Of a stretch of DNA of 64,000 bases, positions 31,288 to 41,475 are shown piece after piece. Both the position numbers and the translations under genes were made by a program. The notes under the pieces are model-generated. The model did no database searches. It was not told where the DNA came from and saw only the letters and a program-made list of their open reading frames with translations. Source of the DNA: Escherichia sp. ESNIH1 (GTDB lineage Bacteria; Pseudomonadota; Gammaproteobacteria; Enterobacterales; Enterobacteriaceae); assembly GCA_002918705.1 (NCBI GenBank), contig PQKR01000001.1, positions 558,001 to 622,000 of the forward strand, in the 5' to 3' direction. The first letter of the stretch is position 1. Each line of letters starts with the position of its first letter.

Positions 31288-33213
31288 ATGAACGCTCTTA
31301 TTCAACGTGCTGGTTTAGGCACAAAGCTTTCGTTGCTGACAGGTATCAGCGTCGCGGCACTTTTCCTGCTGTTTACTTCTCTGATGAGCCACAAGGCAAG
31401 CCAGCAGCTTGAAGCGCTGGCGATTGAAGATCTGCATAACCAGGCTACCGGCGTGGCCGATATGGTCGAAATGTTTAGCAGCAGCCTCAGCGACGAGGTC
31501 GAGCGCTATACCCGCCAGTTCAACACCTTTATTCCCCAGCCAGTCTCTCTCGACGGGACACAGACCCGTACCATCAATGGCCTCACCGTTCCCCTACTGA
31601 AGGGCGGCGAGACAGAGCTGCACGAAAATAACGCGATACCGGACGACTTCTTCCAGCGCACCGGCTCGATTGCCACGCTGTTCGTGCGCAATGGCGACAG
31701 CTTTGTGCGTGTGGCAACCTCCCTGCGCAAGGAGAACGGCGAGCGCGCCATCGGTACCCAGCTGGACAGCGCCAGCCCGGCGCTGGCACCCGTGCTGCGC
31801 GGCGATATCTATCGCGGACTCGCGCTGCTGTTTGGCAAGCGCTATATCACCCAGTATCAGCCGGTGAAGGACGCCAGCGGTAAAACCATCGCTATCCTCT
31901 TTGTTGGCGTAGATATCACCCGCTCCTGGGACATCATGCGTGACAAGATCCTCCAGCGTCGACTGGGTGAGAGCGGACACTTCTTCGTTCTGAACCGCAG
32001 CGCCGGTAAAAGCTACGGTACCTGGCTGTTCCACTCCCGCGAAGAGGGCCAGCGTCCGCAGTGGGGCGAAGAGGCTGAACAGCAGCTGTTGACCCTGGCC
32101 TCCGGCACGCTGGAGCGTAAAACTCAGGATGGCCGTACGCTGCTGGTCTCCTGGACCGCCCTGCCGGGCTGGAACTGGACGATTGTTGGCGAGGTGGATA
32201 AAGCCGTGCTGCTGCAGGATGTGACCCGTCTGCGCAACCAGTTTCTGATTGCCGGCGCGCTGGTCTCCCTGCTCTTTGCCGCGCTGTTTGTCATCATCAC
32301 CCGCCGCTGGCTGACCCGCCCGCTGCGCGAGGTCACAGCCCTTGCCCAGACCTACGCCTCCGGGGATCTGCGCGCCTCTCTCACCTCGACGCGCCAGGAT
32401 GAGGTAGGCCAGCTGATCCACGCTATCAACGGTATCGGCAACGGCCTGCAGAACATGGTGCATCAGGTTCGCGAGGCGGCGGGCGATATCCACTTCGCCA
32501 CCAACGCGCTGGCGGCAGACAGCAGCGAAATCAGCGATCAGATCAACAAGCAGGCGAGCAGCGTGGAGGAGACCTCTGCCAGCATGGAGCAGCTGGCCGC
32601 CACCGTGCAGCAAAACGCCGCCAGCATGGAGCAGACGCAGCACCTGGTGAACGAAACCTCGCAGGCGGTGCAGAGCGGCGGGCAGACGGTAGGACGTGCG
32701 GTAGCCACCATGAGCGATATCCGCAGCGCCTCCCAGCGCATTGCAGATATCACTCAGGTGATTGAATCCATTGCCTTCCAGACCAATATTCTCGCCCTTA
32801 ACGCCGCGGTTGAGGCTGCCCGCGCCGGTGAGCATGGCAAGGGCTTTGCCGTGGTGGCCCAGGAGGTTCGCGCCCTTGCGGCCCGCAGCGCCAACGCCGT
32901 GAAAGAGATTGAGGCGCTCATCGACGATACCCTGCAAAAGGTCACCGAAGGGCACACGCTCTCTGAGCAGACGCGTCAGGCCATGACGTCAATCATTGAC
33001 CACATGGACAACATCAACCAGCTGGTGACGGAGATTAACCACGCCTCCCGCGAGCAGTCGGCAGGGATTAACCAGGTGAACCTGGCGATGACCCACATTG
33101 GCGATGCGACGCACGTCAACGCCGAACGCGTTTCCCGCAGCGAAGAGACGGCCCAGACCCTACGGGAAAAAGGCGCGCACCTGAAGCAGCTGGTCAGCCT
33201 GTTCCGCCTTTAA
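31288..33213 (+). CDS. Methyl-accepting chemotaxis protein with Cache-type sensor
   Basis: 641 residues from the ATG at 31288; a TTG at 31252 lies inside the promoter match and is rejected. TM1 (about 14-34) precedes a large periplasmic sensor (about 50-305) of the Cache 3/Cache 2 fusion type, with [23 protein letters not shown] and [16 protein letters not shown]. Then come TM2 (about 315-337), HAMP and the signalling domain with the invariant tip [20 protein letters not shown]. It ends LVSLFRL, so there is no NWETF-type tether. Cache receptors usually bind organic or amino acids. The gene is absent from this place in E. coli. Confidence 0.9.
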   Translation: MNALIQRAGLGTKLSLLTGISVAALFLLFTSLMSHKASQQLEALAIEDLHNQATGVADMVEMFSSSLSDEVERYTRQFNTFIPQPVSLDGTQTRTINGLTVPLLKGGETELHENNAIPDDFFQRTGSIATLFVRNGDSFVRVATSLRKENGERAIGTQLDSASPALAPVLRGDIYRGLALLFGKRYITQYQPVKDASGKTIAILFVGVDITRSWDIMRDKILQRRLGESGHFFVLNRSAGKSYGTWLFHSREEGQRPQWGEEAEQQLLTLASGTLERKTQDGRTLLVSWTALPGWNWTIVGEVDKAVLLQDVTRLRNQFLIAGALVSLLFAALFVIITRRWLTRPLREVTALAQTYASGDLRASLTSTRQDEVGQLIHAINGIGNGLQNMVHQVREAAGDIHFATNALAADSSEISDQINKQASSVEETSASMEQLAATVQQNAASMEQTQHLVNETSQAVQSGGQTVGRAVATMSDIRSASQRIADITQVIESIAFQTNILALNAAVEAARAGEHGKGFAVVAQEVRALAARSANAVKEIEALIDDTLQKVTEGHTLSEQTRQAMTSIIDHMDNINQLVTEINHASREQSAGINQVNLAMTHIGDATHVNAERVSRSEETAQTLREKGAHLKQLVSLFRL

Positions 33214-34844
33214 CCCATCCCGCCCGTGGCGCGCAGCAGCAGGTCATTTTGTACCTGAGCGCTAAGCAGCGCGCCGCCGCGGGTATCCAGCATGGTCTGA
33301 CACCAGGCCTGGGCAATTGGGGGTGAGGCGTGGCGCAGCATCTGCGCCCCGGCGGCCAGCAGGTAGAGCTGTTGGGTAATCTCCCGGGCCTGCGCCTCCT
33401 GCGGACGGTGCAGCCGCTGCTGAAGCCGTCGCCAGGCGCGATCGAGATGACGATCCTGGCCTTTCACCTCGCCAAAGGTGTCGCTCAGCAGATCCATCAC
33501 GCCGGGCTGCTTGCCCAGCACTCGCATCACGTCTAAGCACATAATATTGCCCGATCCCTCCCAGATGCTGTTGACCGGCATCTCCCGATAGAGGCGCGGC
33601 AGCTCGTTATCCTCACAGTAGCCCGTGCCGCCCAGCACCTCCATCGCCTCGGCAACAAAAGGCGTGCCTGCCTTGCACACCGCGTACTTCGCCACCGGCG
33701 TAAACAGGCGCGCCCACAGCGTCTCCTGCACGCTCTCCCGGCTCTCCCACGCTCGCGCCAGGCGGAACAGAAACGCCGTCTGCCCCTCCAGCTGCAGCGC
33801 CATGCGGGAGAGCACGTCACGCATCAGAGGCTGATCGACCAGATGTTTGCCAAACGCCTGCCGCTGATGAGCATGGTAGAGCGCAACGGAGAAGGCCCGG
33901 CGCATCAGGCCGTGGCTGCCCAGGGCGCAGTCGAGACGCGTCAGGCCGCCCATCTTCAGGATCTGCCGAATACCGTCCCCCTCCTCCCCCAGCAGCCAGC
34001 CGGTGGCGTCTAAAAACTCCACCTCGCTGCTGGCGTTGGAGCGGTTGCCGAGCTTATCTTTCAGGCGCTCAAGGCGCAGGGCGTTGCGCGTGCCGTCGGG
34101 CAGAAAGCGCGGCACAAAGAAGCAGGAGAGTCCGCCTTTTGCCTGAGCCAGTACCAGATGGGCATCGCTCTGCGGCACGGAGAAAAACCACTTGTGACCC
34201 ACCAGCCGATAGGCCTCGCCGCTGCCTTTGCGTTCCAGCGGCTCTGCCCGGGTGGTGTTGCTGAGCACATCCGAGCCGCCCTGCTTCTCCGTCATCCCCA
34301 TGCCGATCAGCAGGCCACGCTTCTGCCCGCCGGGGGCCAGATGGGCGTCATAGCGATCGCTGAGCAGCGGTTTGAACCACTCCTGAAACGTGGCGGGCAG
34401 CGTCTGCTGAAGCAGCGGCGTGGCGGCAAAGGTCATGGTGACGGGACAAAGGGTGCCCGCCTCGACCTGGGCGTGGAGGACAAAGCGCGCCGCGCGGGCG
34501 ACAAACGCCCCGGCGCGGGCCTCCTCCTCCCAGGCGAGGTTGTGAACGCGGTTGGCGCACAGCCCCTGCATCAGCAGATGCCACGCCGGATGGAAGCGCA
34601 CGTCGTCCAGCCGCTCGCCGGTGGGATCGTAGCGCAACAGCTCCGGCGGATTGGCATTCGCCAGCCGCCCCAGCTCCAGCGACTCTGCCGTACCAAGCTG
34701 TTGTCCGATGCTGGCCAGCAGCTCGGCGTCCCAACTGGCCCCTTCACGGGCAACGGCGTCGCGCAGCGAGGCATCGGAAAGAAATAGGTTGCTGTTGTTG
34801 AGCGGAATGGGTTGATTGAAGACGGTGTGGGTTTGCCAGCGCAT
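33210..34844 (-). CDS. aidB: AidB, flavin-containing acyl-CoA dehydrogenase-like protein of the adaptive response
   Basis: 544 residues from the ATG at 34844 (AAGGGAGAG upstream; 541 in E. coli). Acyl-CoA dehydrogenase fold with FAD-binding segments ([31 protein letters not shown]) and a C-terminal DNA-binding region. In E. coli it is induced by alkylation through Ada and is thought to protect DNA; no Ada box was identified here. Its stop overlaps that of the convergent chemoreceptor by four bases. The yjfIJKLMC genes next to aidB in E. coli are missing. Confidence 0.95.
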   Translation of the reverse strand: MRWQTHTVFNQPIPLNNSNLFLSDASLRDAVAREGASWDAELLASIGQQLGTAESLELGRLANANPPELLRYDPTGERLDDVRFHPAWHLLMQGLCANRVHNLAWEEEARAGAFVARAARFVLHAQVEAGTLCPVTMTFAATPLLQQTLPATFQEWFKPLLSDRYDAHLAPGGQKRGLLIGMGMTEKQGGSDVLSNTTRAEPLERKGSGEAYRLVGHKWFFSVPQSDAHLVLAQAKGGLSCFFVPRFLPDGTRNALRLERLKDKLGNRSNASSEVEFLDATGWLLGEEGDGIRQILKMGGLTRLDCALGSHGLMRRAFSVALYHAHQRQAFGKHLVDQPLMRDVLSRMALQLEGQTAFLFRLARAWESRESVQETLWARLFTPVAKYAVCKAGTPFVAEAMEVLGGTGYCEDNELPRLYREMPVNSIWEGSGNIMCLDVMRVLGKQPGVMDLLSDTFGEVKGQDRHLDRAWRRLQQRLHRPQEAQAREITQQLYLLAAGAQMLRHASPPIAQAWCQTMLDTRGGALLSAQVQNDLLLRATGGMG

Positions 34845-34914
34845 ACTCTCTCCCTTGTTCAATGGCAATGTCCTAAGTATGCACAGGGAGAATTTTTCAG
34901 CCGCAGACGCGGTC

Positions 34915-34940
34915 ACAAAAAACCACCCCGCAGGGTGGTT
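34915..34940 (-). terminator. Terminator-like hairpin upstream of aidB
   Basis: AACCACCC (34921-34928) and GGGTGGTT (34933-34940), followed leftwards by a T run (TTTTTTG). It would stop transcription coming from the right before aidB. It is nearly identical to the hairpin at 35453-35475. Confidence 0.75.
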
Positions 34941-34952
34941 AGGTTTAGAGAG

Positions 34953-35036
34953 CAACGCCGGATGGCGGCTAACGCCTTATCCGGCCTACAATTCTGTACA
35001 GGTCCGTAGGTCGGGTAAGCAAAGCGCCACCCGACA
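34953..35036. repeat. REP-type repeats in the aidB-rlmB interval
   Basis: Two palindromic units: one around GCCGGATGGCGGCTAACGCC...TCCGGCCTAC, the second around GTAGGTCGGGTAAGC...GCCACCCGAC. No gene is present in this stretch. Confidence 0.65.
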
Positions 35037-35050
35037 TAGCTGTATCAACT

Positions 35051-35317
35051 TCAAGGCCACTTTTGTGCTGTGTGAAGGATACGAATAATCACTATATTTT
35101 CTGTTTCATGCTCAATGCGATAAACCAGAATGAAATGAGCATGAATAACCAATTCTCTTGTGCCAGCCACGCGCCCATTGCGAGCCTTTAGCGGCTGGTC
35201 GAGCAAACTCGCAACCCTCATGCCAATCAGTTCATCAAGTTCAATGGCCGCACGCAGGTTATGTTCCGCAATATATTCTCGAATTTTTTGCCTGTCCTGA
35301 TTGGCTAACTGCGTCCA
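35051..35317 (-). pseudogene. RelE/ParE-family toxin remnant lacking its start
   Basis: 88 codons from WTQLANQDRQKIREYIAEHN to ILHTAQKWP-stop match the whole RelE/ParE fold except about the first five residues, including GRVAGTRELVIHAHFILVYRI. In frame, the codon before the first Trp is a TAA, and no start codon exists upstream. The only ATG is 33 codons in, inside the fold. It was produced by the same deletion that truncated the antitoxin, so an intact toxin cannot be made. Confidence 0.75.
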
Positions 35318-35400
35318 TTACGATCCATCGCCTTTGCCGCTTCCAGGAAATCAGCTTTTAGTTTGGCGTCAATTCGTAGATTTAGGGTTGCTTGTGTCAT
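35305..35400 (-). pseudogene. RelB/DinJ-type antitoxin remnant, fused out of frame to the toxin
   Basis: 31 codons, MTQATLNLRIDAKLKADFLE then AAKAMDRN, match the N-terminal ribbon-helix-helix of RelB/DinJ antitoxins (usually 80-90 residues). The frame then runs into toxin coding sequence and stops. GAGGTG precedes the ATG, and a small palindrome (CCGTGTATATACGG, 35419-35432) sits at the promoter, like an autoregulatory operator. The missing part is the toxin-binding region. Confidence 0.75.
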
Positions 35401-35452
35401 GTATCACCTCATCGTTACGCCGTATATACACGGTAGCACAACACAGAAATAA

Positions 35453-35475
35453 AAAAACCACCCCACGGGGTGGTT
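35453..35475 (-). terminator. rlmB terminator
   Basis: AACCACCCC/GGGGTGGTT hairpin followed leftwards by a run of seven T, 17 bases after the rlmB stop. Confidence 0.88.
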
Positions 35476-35491
35476 AGGCCAACGGTGAAGC

Positions 35492-36223
35492 TTAGCCGCG
35501 CTGGCGGACCGCTTCAAACAGGCAGATGCCCGTTGCAACGGAGACGTTTAGCGAGGAGACGCTGCCCGCCATCGGGATGCTGATCAGCTCGTCGCAGTGC
35601 TCGCGGGTCAGGCGACGCATGCCTTCGCCCTCTGCGCCCATCACCAGCGCCATCGGGCCGGTCATTTTGCTCTGGAACAGGGTGTGATCCGCTTCGCCCG
35701 CGGTGCCGACAATCCAGATGTTCTCTTCCTGCAGCAGACGCATGGTACGCGCCAGGTTGGTCACGCGGATCAGCGGCACGTTCTCTGCGGCGCCGCTGGC
35801 CACTTTTTTCGCGGTTGCGTTCAGCTGGGCCGAACGATCTTTCGGGACGATCACCGCATGGACGCCAGCGGCGTCGGCGCTGCGCAGGCAGGCCCCGAGG
35901 TTATGCGGATCGGTTACGCCGTCGAGGATCAGGAAGAAGGGGCGATCGAGGCTGGCGATCAGATCCGGCAGATCGTTCTCCTGATACTGACGCCCCGGTT
36001 TCACCCGTGCAATGATCCCCTGGTGCACCGCGCCTTCGCTTTTTTCATCCATAAACTGGCGGCTCGCCACCTGGATAGTCACGCCCTGGGCTTCCAGGGC
36101 ATGGATCAGCGGCATCAGACGTTTATCTTCACGTCCTTTCAGAATATAAACGTCCTGAAAACGCTCCGGGGCGCGTTCCAGCAGTGCCTGCACCGCGTGG
36201 ATGCCATAAATCATTTCACTCAT
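35492..36223 (-). CDS. rlmB: RlmB, 23S rRNA 2'-O-methyltransferase (Gm2251)
   Basis: 243 residues from the ATG at 36223, as in E. coli. An N-terminal substrate-binding domain ([21 protein letters not shown]) precedes a SPOUT methyltransferase domain with its knot motifs ([63 protein letters not shown]). It methylates G2251 in the peptidyl-transferase centre. In E. coli it follows rnr directly; here 11 genes separate them. Confidence 0.96.
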   Translation of the reverse strand: MSEMIYGIHAVQALLERAPERFQDVYILKGREDKRLMPLIHALEAQGVTIQVASRQFMDEKSEGAVHQGIIARVKPGRQYQENDLPDLIASLDRPFFLILDGVTDPHNLGACLRSADAAGVHAVIVPKDRSAQLNATAKKVASGAAENVPLIRVTNLARTMRLLQEENIWIVGTAGEADHTLFQSKMTGPMALVMGAEGEGMRRLTREHCDELISIPMAGSVSSLNVSVATGICLFEAVRQRG

Positions 36224-36298
36224 GAAGGGTACTCGGTCGAGGTTAAAAGGGTCTGTCCGGGCCATTATAACCCACGACGCCCCCAGCGTCCCTTCCCG

Positions 36299-37101
<803 letters not shown>

Positions 37102-37105
<4 letters not shown>

Positions 37106-38097
37106 ACATTGACTCCCGTCTCTTCGGCCCGCCAGCAGCGCACCTGGTGCGTGCGGCTGTCGATAGCGCGCAGCGCGGGCGGCTGGCTGCGGCAGGTCTC
37201 CGTCGCCAGCGGGCAGCGATCGGCAAAGGTGCAGCCCACCGGCAGCGCGTTAAGGGGCGGCACGCTGCCGCGGATCTCCGCCAGCCGGGTTTTCGGGGCG
37301 CGATCCTGCGACGGTCGCGCGGCCAGCAGCGCCTGGGTATAGGGGTGACGCGGGCGATGGAACAGCGTGCTGACGTCGCACTCCTCTACCACCTCTCCGG
37401 CGTAGAGCACCACCACTCGCTGGCACAGCTGTGCCACGACGCTGAGATCGTGAGTGATAATCACGATGCCCATCGCAGACTGCTGCTTGATCGCCTCCAG
37501 CAGGCGCAGAATTTGCGCCTGGATCGTGGCGTCGAGAGCGGTGGTCGGCTCATCGGCAATCAGCAGCGAGGGAGCGCTGGCGATAGCGATGGCGATCATC
37601 ACCCGCTGGCGCATGCCGCCGGAGAGCTCGTGGGGATAGGCATTCACGCAGCGCGCCGGATCGGCGATCCCCACCTGTGCCAGCAGGCTAAGGATCTTCT
37701 CGCGCCGTGCGGAACGATCCAGCGAGGTATGCAGCTTCAGGCTTTCGTCGATCTGAAAACCAATAGTAAAAACCGGGTTCAGGCTGGAGAGCGGATCCTG
37801 AAAGATCATCGCCATATCGCGCCCGCAGCGCTGGCGCTTCGCTCTTGTGGAGAGCGTATCCAGCCGCGCGCCGTTGAGGGTCACCTCGCCGTCGGTGCGG
37901 CTGGTACGCGGGGAGAGCAGGCCCATCAGCGCCTGGGCGGTCACGCTTTTACCGCAGCCGGACTCGCCGATGATGCCCAGCGTCTCCTGCTGATGAAGCG
38001 TGAAGGAGACTCCGCGCACCGGGGAGACCACGCCCTGCGGCGTAGCAAAGTTGACCCGCAGATTGTTAACGCTAAGCAGCGGCGGTGGATTAACCAT
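37102..38097 (-). CDS. Dipeptide/oligopeptide ABC transporter ATPase, DppD-like
   Basis: 331 residues: Walker [17 protein letters not shown], signature [17 protein letters not shown], Walker [19 protein letters not shown]-terminal extension carries the oligopeptide ATPase region ([13 protein letters not shown]) and the cysteine-bearing segment [14 protein letters not shown], as in DppD. It overlaps the permease gene by 8 bases and the DppF-like gene by 4, so translation is coupled. Confidence 0.92.
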
Positions 38098-38941
38098 GCT
38101 GTTCTCCCTTTTTCAACAGGCGCAGCACGCGCCTGGGCAGCGGCCTGAGGCCCGGCTCGGCGCTGTCGCGCAGATCGTCACCGACAATATTCAGGGCCAG
38201 AATCAGTAGCACGATGGCGATGCCAGGGAAGAAGGTCATCCACCAGGCGGTAAAGATCACTGCTTTTCCCTCCAGCAGCAGGTTGCCGAGGCTCGGCGTC
38301 GGGGCAGGCACGCCAGAGCCGAGAAAGCTCAGCGCCGCCTCGGTCAGAATGGCTACCGAAAAGACCCACGTCACCTGCACAATCAGCGGGGAGATGACGT
38401 TGGGCAGCAGATGCAGCCAGACGATGCGTCCTGACGTCGCCCCCTGGGCGCGCAGCGCTTCGATAAAGTTTTTCTCTTTCACCACCATCGCCGCGCCGCG
38501 GATCACCCGGGCGATGGACGGGACGTAGACCAGCGACAGGGCCAGCACCACGTTCGCCACGTTGGGGCCGAGCACACCGACGATGGCAATTGCCAGCAGC
38601 AGCGACGGAAAGGCAAACAGCCCGTCGCAGACGCGCATCAGGATGCGGTCCAGCGGCCGATACCAGGCGCACAGCAGGCCGATAACCATGCCGACAGCCC
38701 CGGCAATCAGCGCCACCGCCGCGCCGACGCTCAGCGAGACGCGCACCGCCAGCGCCACGCGCACGAAGAGATCCCGGCCAAAGTTATCCGTGCCGAACCA
38801 GTGGGCGGCGCTGGGCGCTTTCAGGCGGCTCAGCGGATCGATGCTGTAGGCATCCCACGGGCTAAACAGGCTGCTGCAGAACGAGAGCAGTACAATGGCG
38901 GCCAGCACGCCGCACCACAGCAGCAGCTTACGATTTTTCAT
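38090..38941 (-). CDS. Peptide ABC transporter permease, DppC-like
   Basis: 283 residues with six hydrophobic segments and a BPD_transp_1 domain. The N-terminal FSPWDAYSIDPLSRLKAPSAAHWFGTDNFGRDLF is typical of DppC/OppC. The EAA loop (ALRAQGATSGRIVWLHLLPN) contacts the ATPases. It pairs with the DppB-like permease encoded immediately upstream. Confidence 0.92.
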   Translation of the reverse strand: MKNRKLLLWCGVLAAIVLLSFCSSLFSPWDAYSIDPLSRLKAPSAAHWFGTDNFGRDLFVRVALAVRVSLSVGAAVALIAGAVGMVIGLLCAWYRPLDRILMRVCDGLFAFPSLLLAIAIVGVLGPNVANVVLALSLVYVPSIARVIRGAAMVVKEKNFIEALRAQGATSGRIVWLHLLPNVISPLIVQVTWVFSVAILTEAALSFLGSGVPAPTPSLGNLLLEGKAVIFTAWWMTFFPGIAIVLLILALNIVGDDLRDSAEPGLRPLPRRVLRLLKKGEQHG

Positions 38942-39897
38942 ACACCTTCCCCTCCCTCGACGGACAGGCGCGGCTCGACCACGTAGCTCAGCACGTCCAC
39001 CGCCAGGTTAATCAGCACGTAGCAGACGGTGATCAGCAGCACGACGCCCTGGATCACGGTGAAGTCACGCCGCTCGATGGAGTCGACGATCAGCGAGCCG
39101 ACGCCGGGAATACCAAACACGCTCTCAATGACGATGGTCCCGGTCACCAGCGAGGCAAAGGACTCTCCGCAGATGGTCAGGACCGGGATAAGGGCGTTCT
39201 TCAGGGTATGGCGCAACAGCACCGTGCGCTCCGGCACCCCTTTTGCCCGGGCGGTATTGATGAAGTTCTCCTGCAACACGTCGAGCATCACGGCGCGGGT
39301 CATGCGGGAGATGAGCGCCGCAATGCGAAACCCCAGCGCGATGGCGGGCAACGTCAGATACCAGACGTTTTGCAGCCAGTCGTCATTGGTGGAGCGGTAG
39401 CCCACCACCGGGAACCAGCGCAGCTGCACGGCGAAAAAGAAGATCAGAAACAGGCCGAGCAGAAAGCCCGGCACCGACATGCCAAAAGTGGCCAAGGCGC
39501 GGATCGCCCGGTCGGCAAAGCGCCCGTGCTGCCAGGCGCTGATGACCCCGCTCGCCAGGCCGAGTACCAGCGCAATCGCCTGGGCATAGAGCGCCAGCGC
39601 CAGCGTCGGAGCCAGATGCTGCAAAAACAGCTCGCTGACGCTGGCGTTAAGAAACAGCGAGTGGCCCAGATCGCCGGAGAGCACCGCGCCGAACCAGCGG
39701 ACAAACTGCACCAGCAGCGGTCGGTCGAGGCCCATCTGCTGGCGCAGGGTGGCGATATCCTGCGGGCTGGCGTCGTTGCCGAGGATCACCATCACCGGAT
39801 CGCCCGGCGCGAGATGCACCAGGCAGAACACCACCAGCGAGACGACGAACAGCACCGGCAGCAGCGCCATGATCCGGTGAAACAGAAACCACTTCAT
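38938..39897 (-). CDS. Peptide ABC transporter permease, DppB-like
   Basis: 319 residues with six hydrophobic segments. FLFHRIMALLPVLFVVSLVVF at the N-terminus and HLAPGDPVMVILGNDASPQDI are DppB/OppB features. The EAA loop is near ARAKGVPERTVLLRHTLKNALIP. It forms the translocation pore with the DppC-like protein, whose gene it overlaps by 4 bases. Confidence 0.92.
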   Translation of the reverse strand: MKWFLFHRIMALLPVLFVVSLVVFCLVHLAPGDPVMVILGNDASPQDIATLRQQMGLDRPLLVQFVRWFGAVLSGDLGHSLFLNASVSELFLQHLAPTLALALYAQAIALVLGLASGVISAWQHGRFADRAIRALATFGMSVPGFLLGLFLIFFFAVQLRWFPVVGYRSTNDDWLQNVWYLTLPAIALGFRIAALISRMTRAVMLDVLQENFINTARAKGVPERTVLLRHTLKNALIPVLTICGESFASLVTGTIVIESVFGIPGVGSLIVDSIERRDFTVIQGVVLLITVCYVLINLAVDVLSYVVEPRLSVEGGEGV

Positions 39898-39912
39898 CGG
39901 CTGTTACTCCAT

Positions 39913-41475
39913 TCAGGGCTGGCTAACGGTCACGTTCCACAGTACCGGACCGATCAGGTCGTGGTACCCCTTCACGTTTTTCTTAATAGCAACCGGCTCC
40001 GGCGTGGTATGGCCGAGCACAATCACCGGCAGATACTGCCAGGTCAGCACGTGGAGCTTATCCACCAGCGGCTTCGCCTCTTTTAGCGACGGAGCCTGCT
40101 TGATCGCATCCAGCACGCCGTCAATCTCCGGGCTGTTGCTCAGGCCCGGGAATTTGGCCCGCGAGTCGAGGAATGGATACTGGTGCAGTACCTGGCGCAT
40201 CGAGAACTCCAGCGCGCAGAGATCGAAGTTTTTCGGATCCTGGCGGCGCTGCAATACGGTCGGCCAGTCGTAGACGTCGAGGCGCGACTTGACGCCGATC
40301 TGCTTGAGCACCTGCTGGGCGACAATCGCCAGGTTATAGAGCTCGGCATACTCTTTGGTGGCGATAATCACCACCTCTTCACCCTTATAGCCGGAATCCT
40401 TCACCAGCTGGCGAGCCTCGTCGAGCTTATGCTGATTCCAGAACGGCTTGCCCGCTTCGCTGTACCAGTCAACCTGGTTAGGGAAGCCGAGGGAGGGATC
40501 CTCTTTGAAGAAGCGCGGATCGCTGTAGCCTGCCAGCAGCGTCTGATGGACGTCGAGGGCAAGGTTAAATGCCTGGCGCAGCTTGACGTTGGCAAAGGGT
40601 CCCTGCTGCTTGTTGAAGAGATAGGTGATCAGCGATCCGCCGCTCTCGGGCTGAGCCAGGGAGAGGTCCGGGGCGCTGTTCAGGGCATCGATATTATCCT
40701 TCGGCAGGTTAAAGACGATGTCGTACTCGCCGGTCATCGCCCCCGCCAGCCGGGTTGACTCATCGGTAATGTAGCGGAACCAGATATCCTTCACGTTAGC
40801 CTGCTTCTGGCCGGAGAGACCGCTGGCTGGCTCACTGCGGGCGCTATAGCTGTCGTAGCGGGTCAGGTGCAGGTACTCGCCCTGCTTAAACTCTGCCAGC
40901 TTATACGGCCCGGTACCGATCAGTTCGCTGACCGGCTTTTTGTTACTGTTCGCTTCGTCAATCAGGCGTTTAGGCATGATCGCCGCAATGTTCTTCACAT
41001 CGGCCAGTACGTTAAGCGTAATCAGCGACGGCTCGGGAAGGACGAGCCGCACGGTTTTATCGTCTACCTTGCTGAAGACCGCACCGGGGAGGTTGGCTTT
41101 CCCCTGGGTAGAGACCGCCAGCCAGCGGCTCATGGAGGCGACCACGTCATCCGCCGTCAGCGGCTGCCCGTCATGGAAACGGACGCCGTCGCGCAGCACA
41201 AAGGTGTAGCTCTTGCGATCGTCGCTCAGGGTATACGATGCCACCAGGTCCGGCACCGGCTCAAACTTATCGTTGATGGTGAACAGCTCTTCAAAGATGT
41301 GGCGATCCACATCCGAGGTGGCGTTGTTGGTGGTTAAGTAAGGATCCAGCGTACCGGGCCGGTTGCCATAGGCGATATTCAGCGTGGCATTGCGGTTCAC
41401 GGTTTCAGCCTGTGCACTTCCCCAGGGTAAAGAGGCCGCCAGCAACAGTGCGGCGGCAGAGAACACTTTTTTCAT
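39913..41475 (-). CDS. ABC transporter substrate-binding protein, family 5 (DppA/OppA-like)
   Basis: 520 residues. The signal peptide MKKVFSAAALLLAASLPWGSAQA cleaves after AQA, giving a periplasmic protein. SBP_bac_5 features are GTLDPYLTTNNATSDVDRHIFEEL, FHDGQPLTADDVVASMSRW and GTGPYKLAEFKQGEYLHL. The ligand cannot be read from sequence; peptides, N-acyl amino acids and nickel chelates are all used in this family. Its first codon overlaps the M20 amidohydrolase gene by 4 bases, so the hydrolase probably acts on what this system imports. Confidence 0.9.
   Translation of the reverse strand: MKKVFSAAALLLAASLPWGSAQAETVNRNATLNIAYGNRPGTLDPYLTTNNATSDVDRHIFEELFTINDKFEPVPDLVASYTLSDDRKSYTFVLRDGVRFHDGQPLTADDVVASMSRWLAVSTQGKANLPGAVFSKVDDKTVRLVLPEPSLITLNVLADVKNIAAIMPKRLIDEANSNKKPVSELIGTGPYKLAEFKQGEYLHLTRYDSYSARSEPASGLSGQKQANVKDIWFRYITDESTRLAGAMTGEYDIVFNLPKDNIDALNSAPDLSLAQPESGGSLITYLFNKQQGPFANVKLRQAFNLALDVHQTLLAGYSDPRFFKEDPSLGFPNQVDWYSEAGKPFWNQHKLDEARQLVKDSGYKGEEVVIIATKEYAELYNLAIVAQQVLKQIGVKSRLDVYDWPTVLQRRQDPKNFDLCALEFSMRQVLHQYPFLDSRAKFPGLSNSPEIDGVLDAIKQAPSLKEAKPLVDKLHVLTWQYLPVIVLGHTTPEPVAIKKNVKGYHDLIGPVLWNVTVSQP

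Noticed and set aside
31594..32955. Long frame antisense to the Cache chemoreceptor
   Set aside because: It has typical shadow composition (His/Gly/Leu-rich), no ribosome binding site and no recognisable domain; the sense gene explains the open frame.
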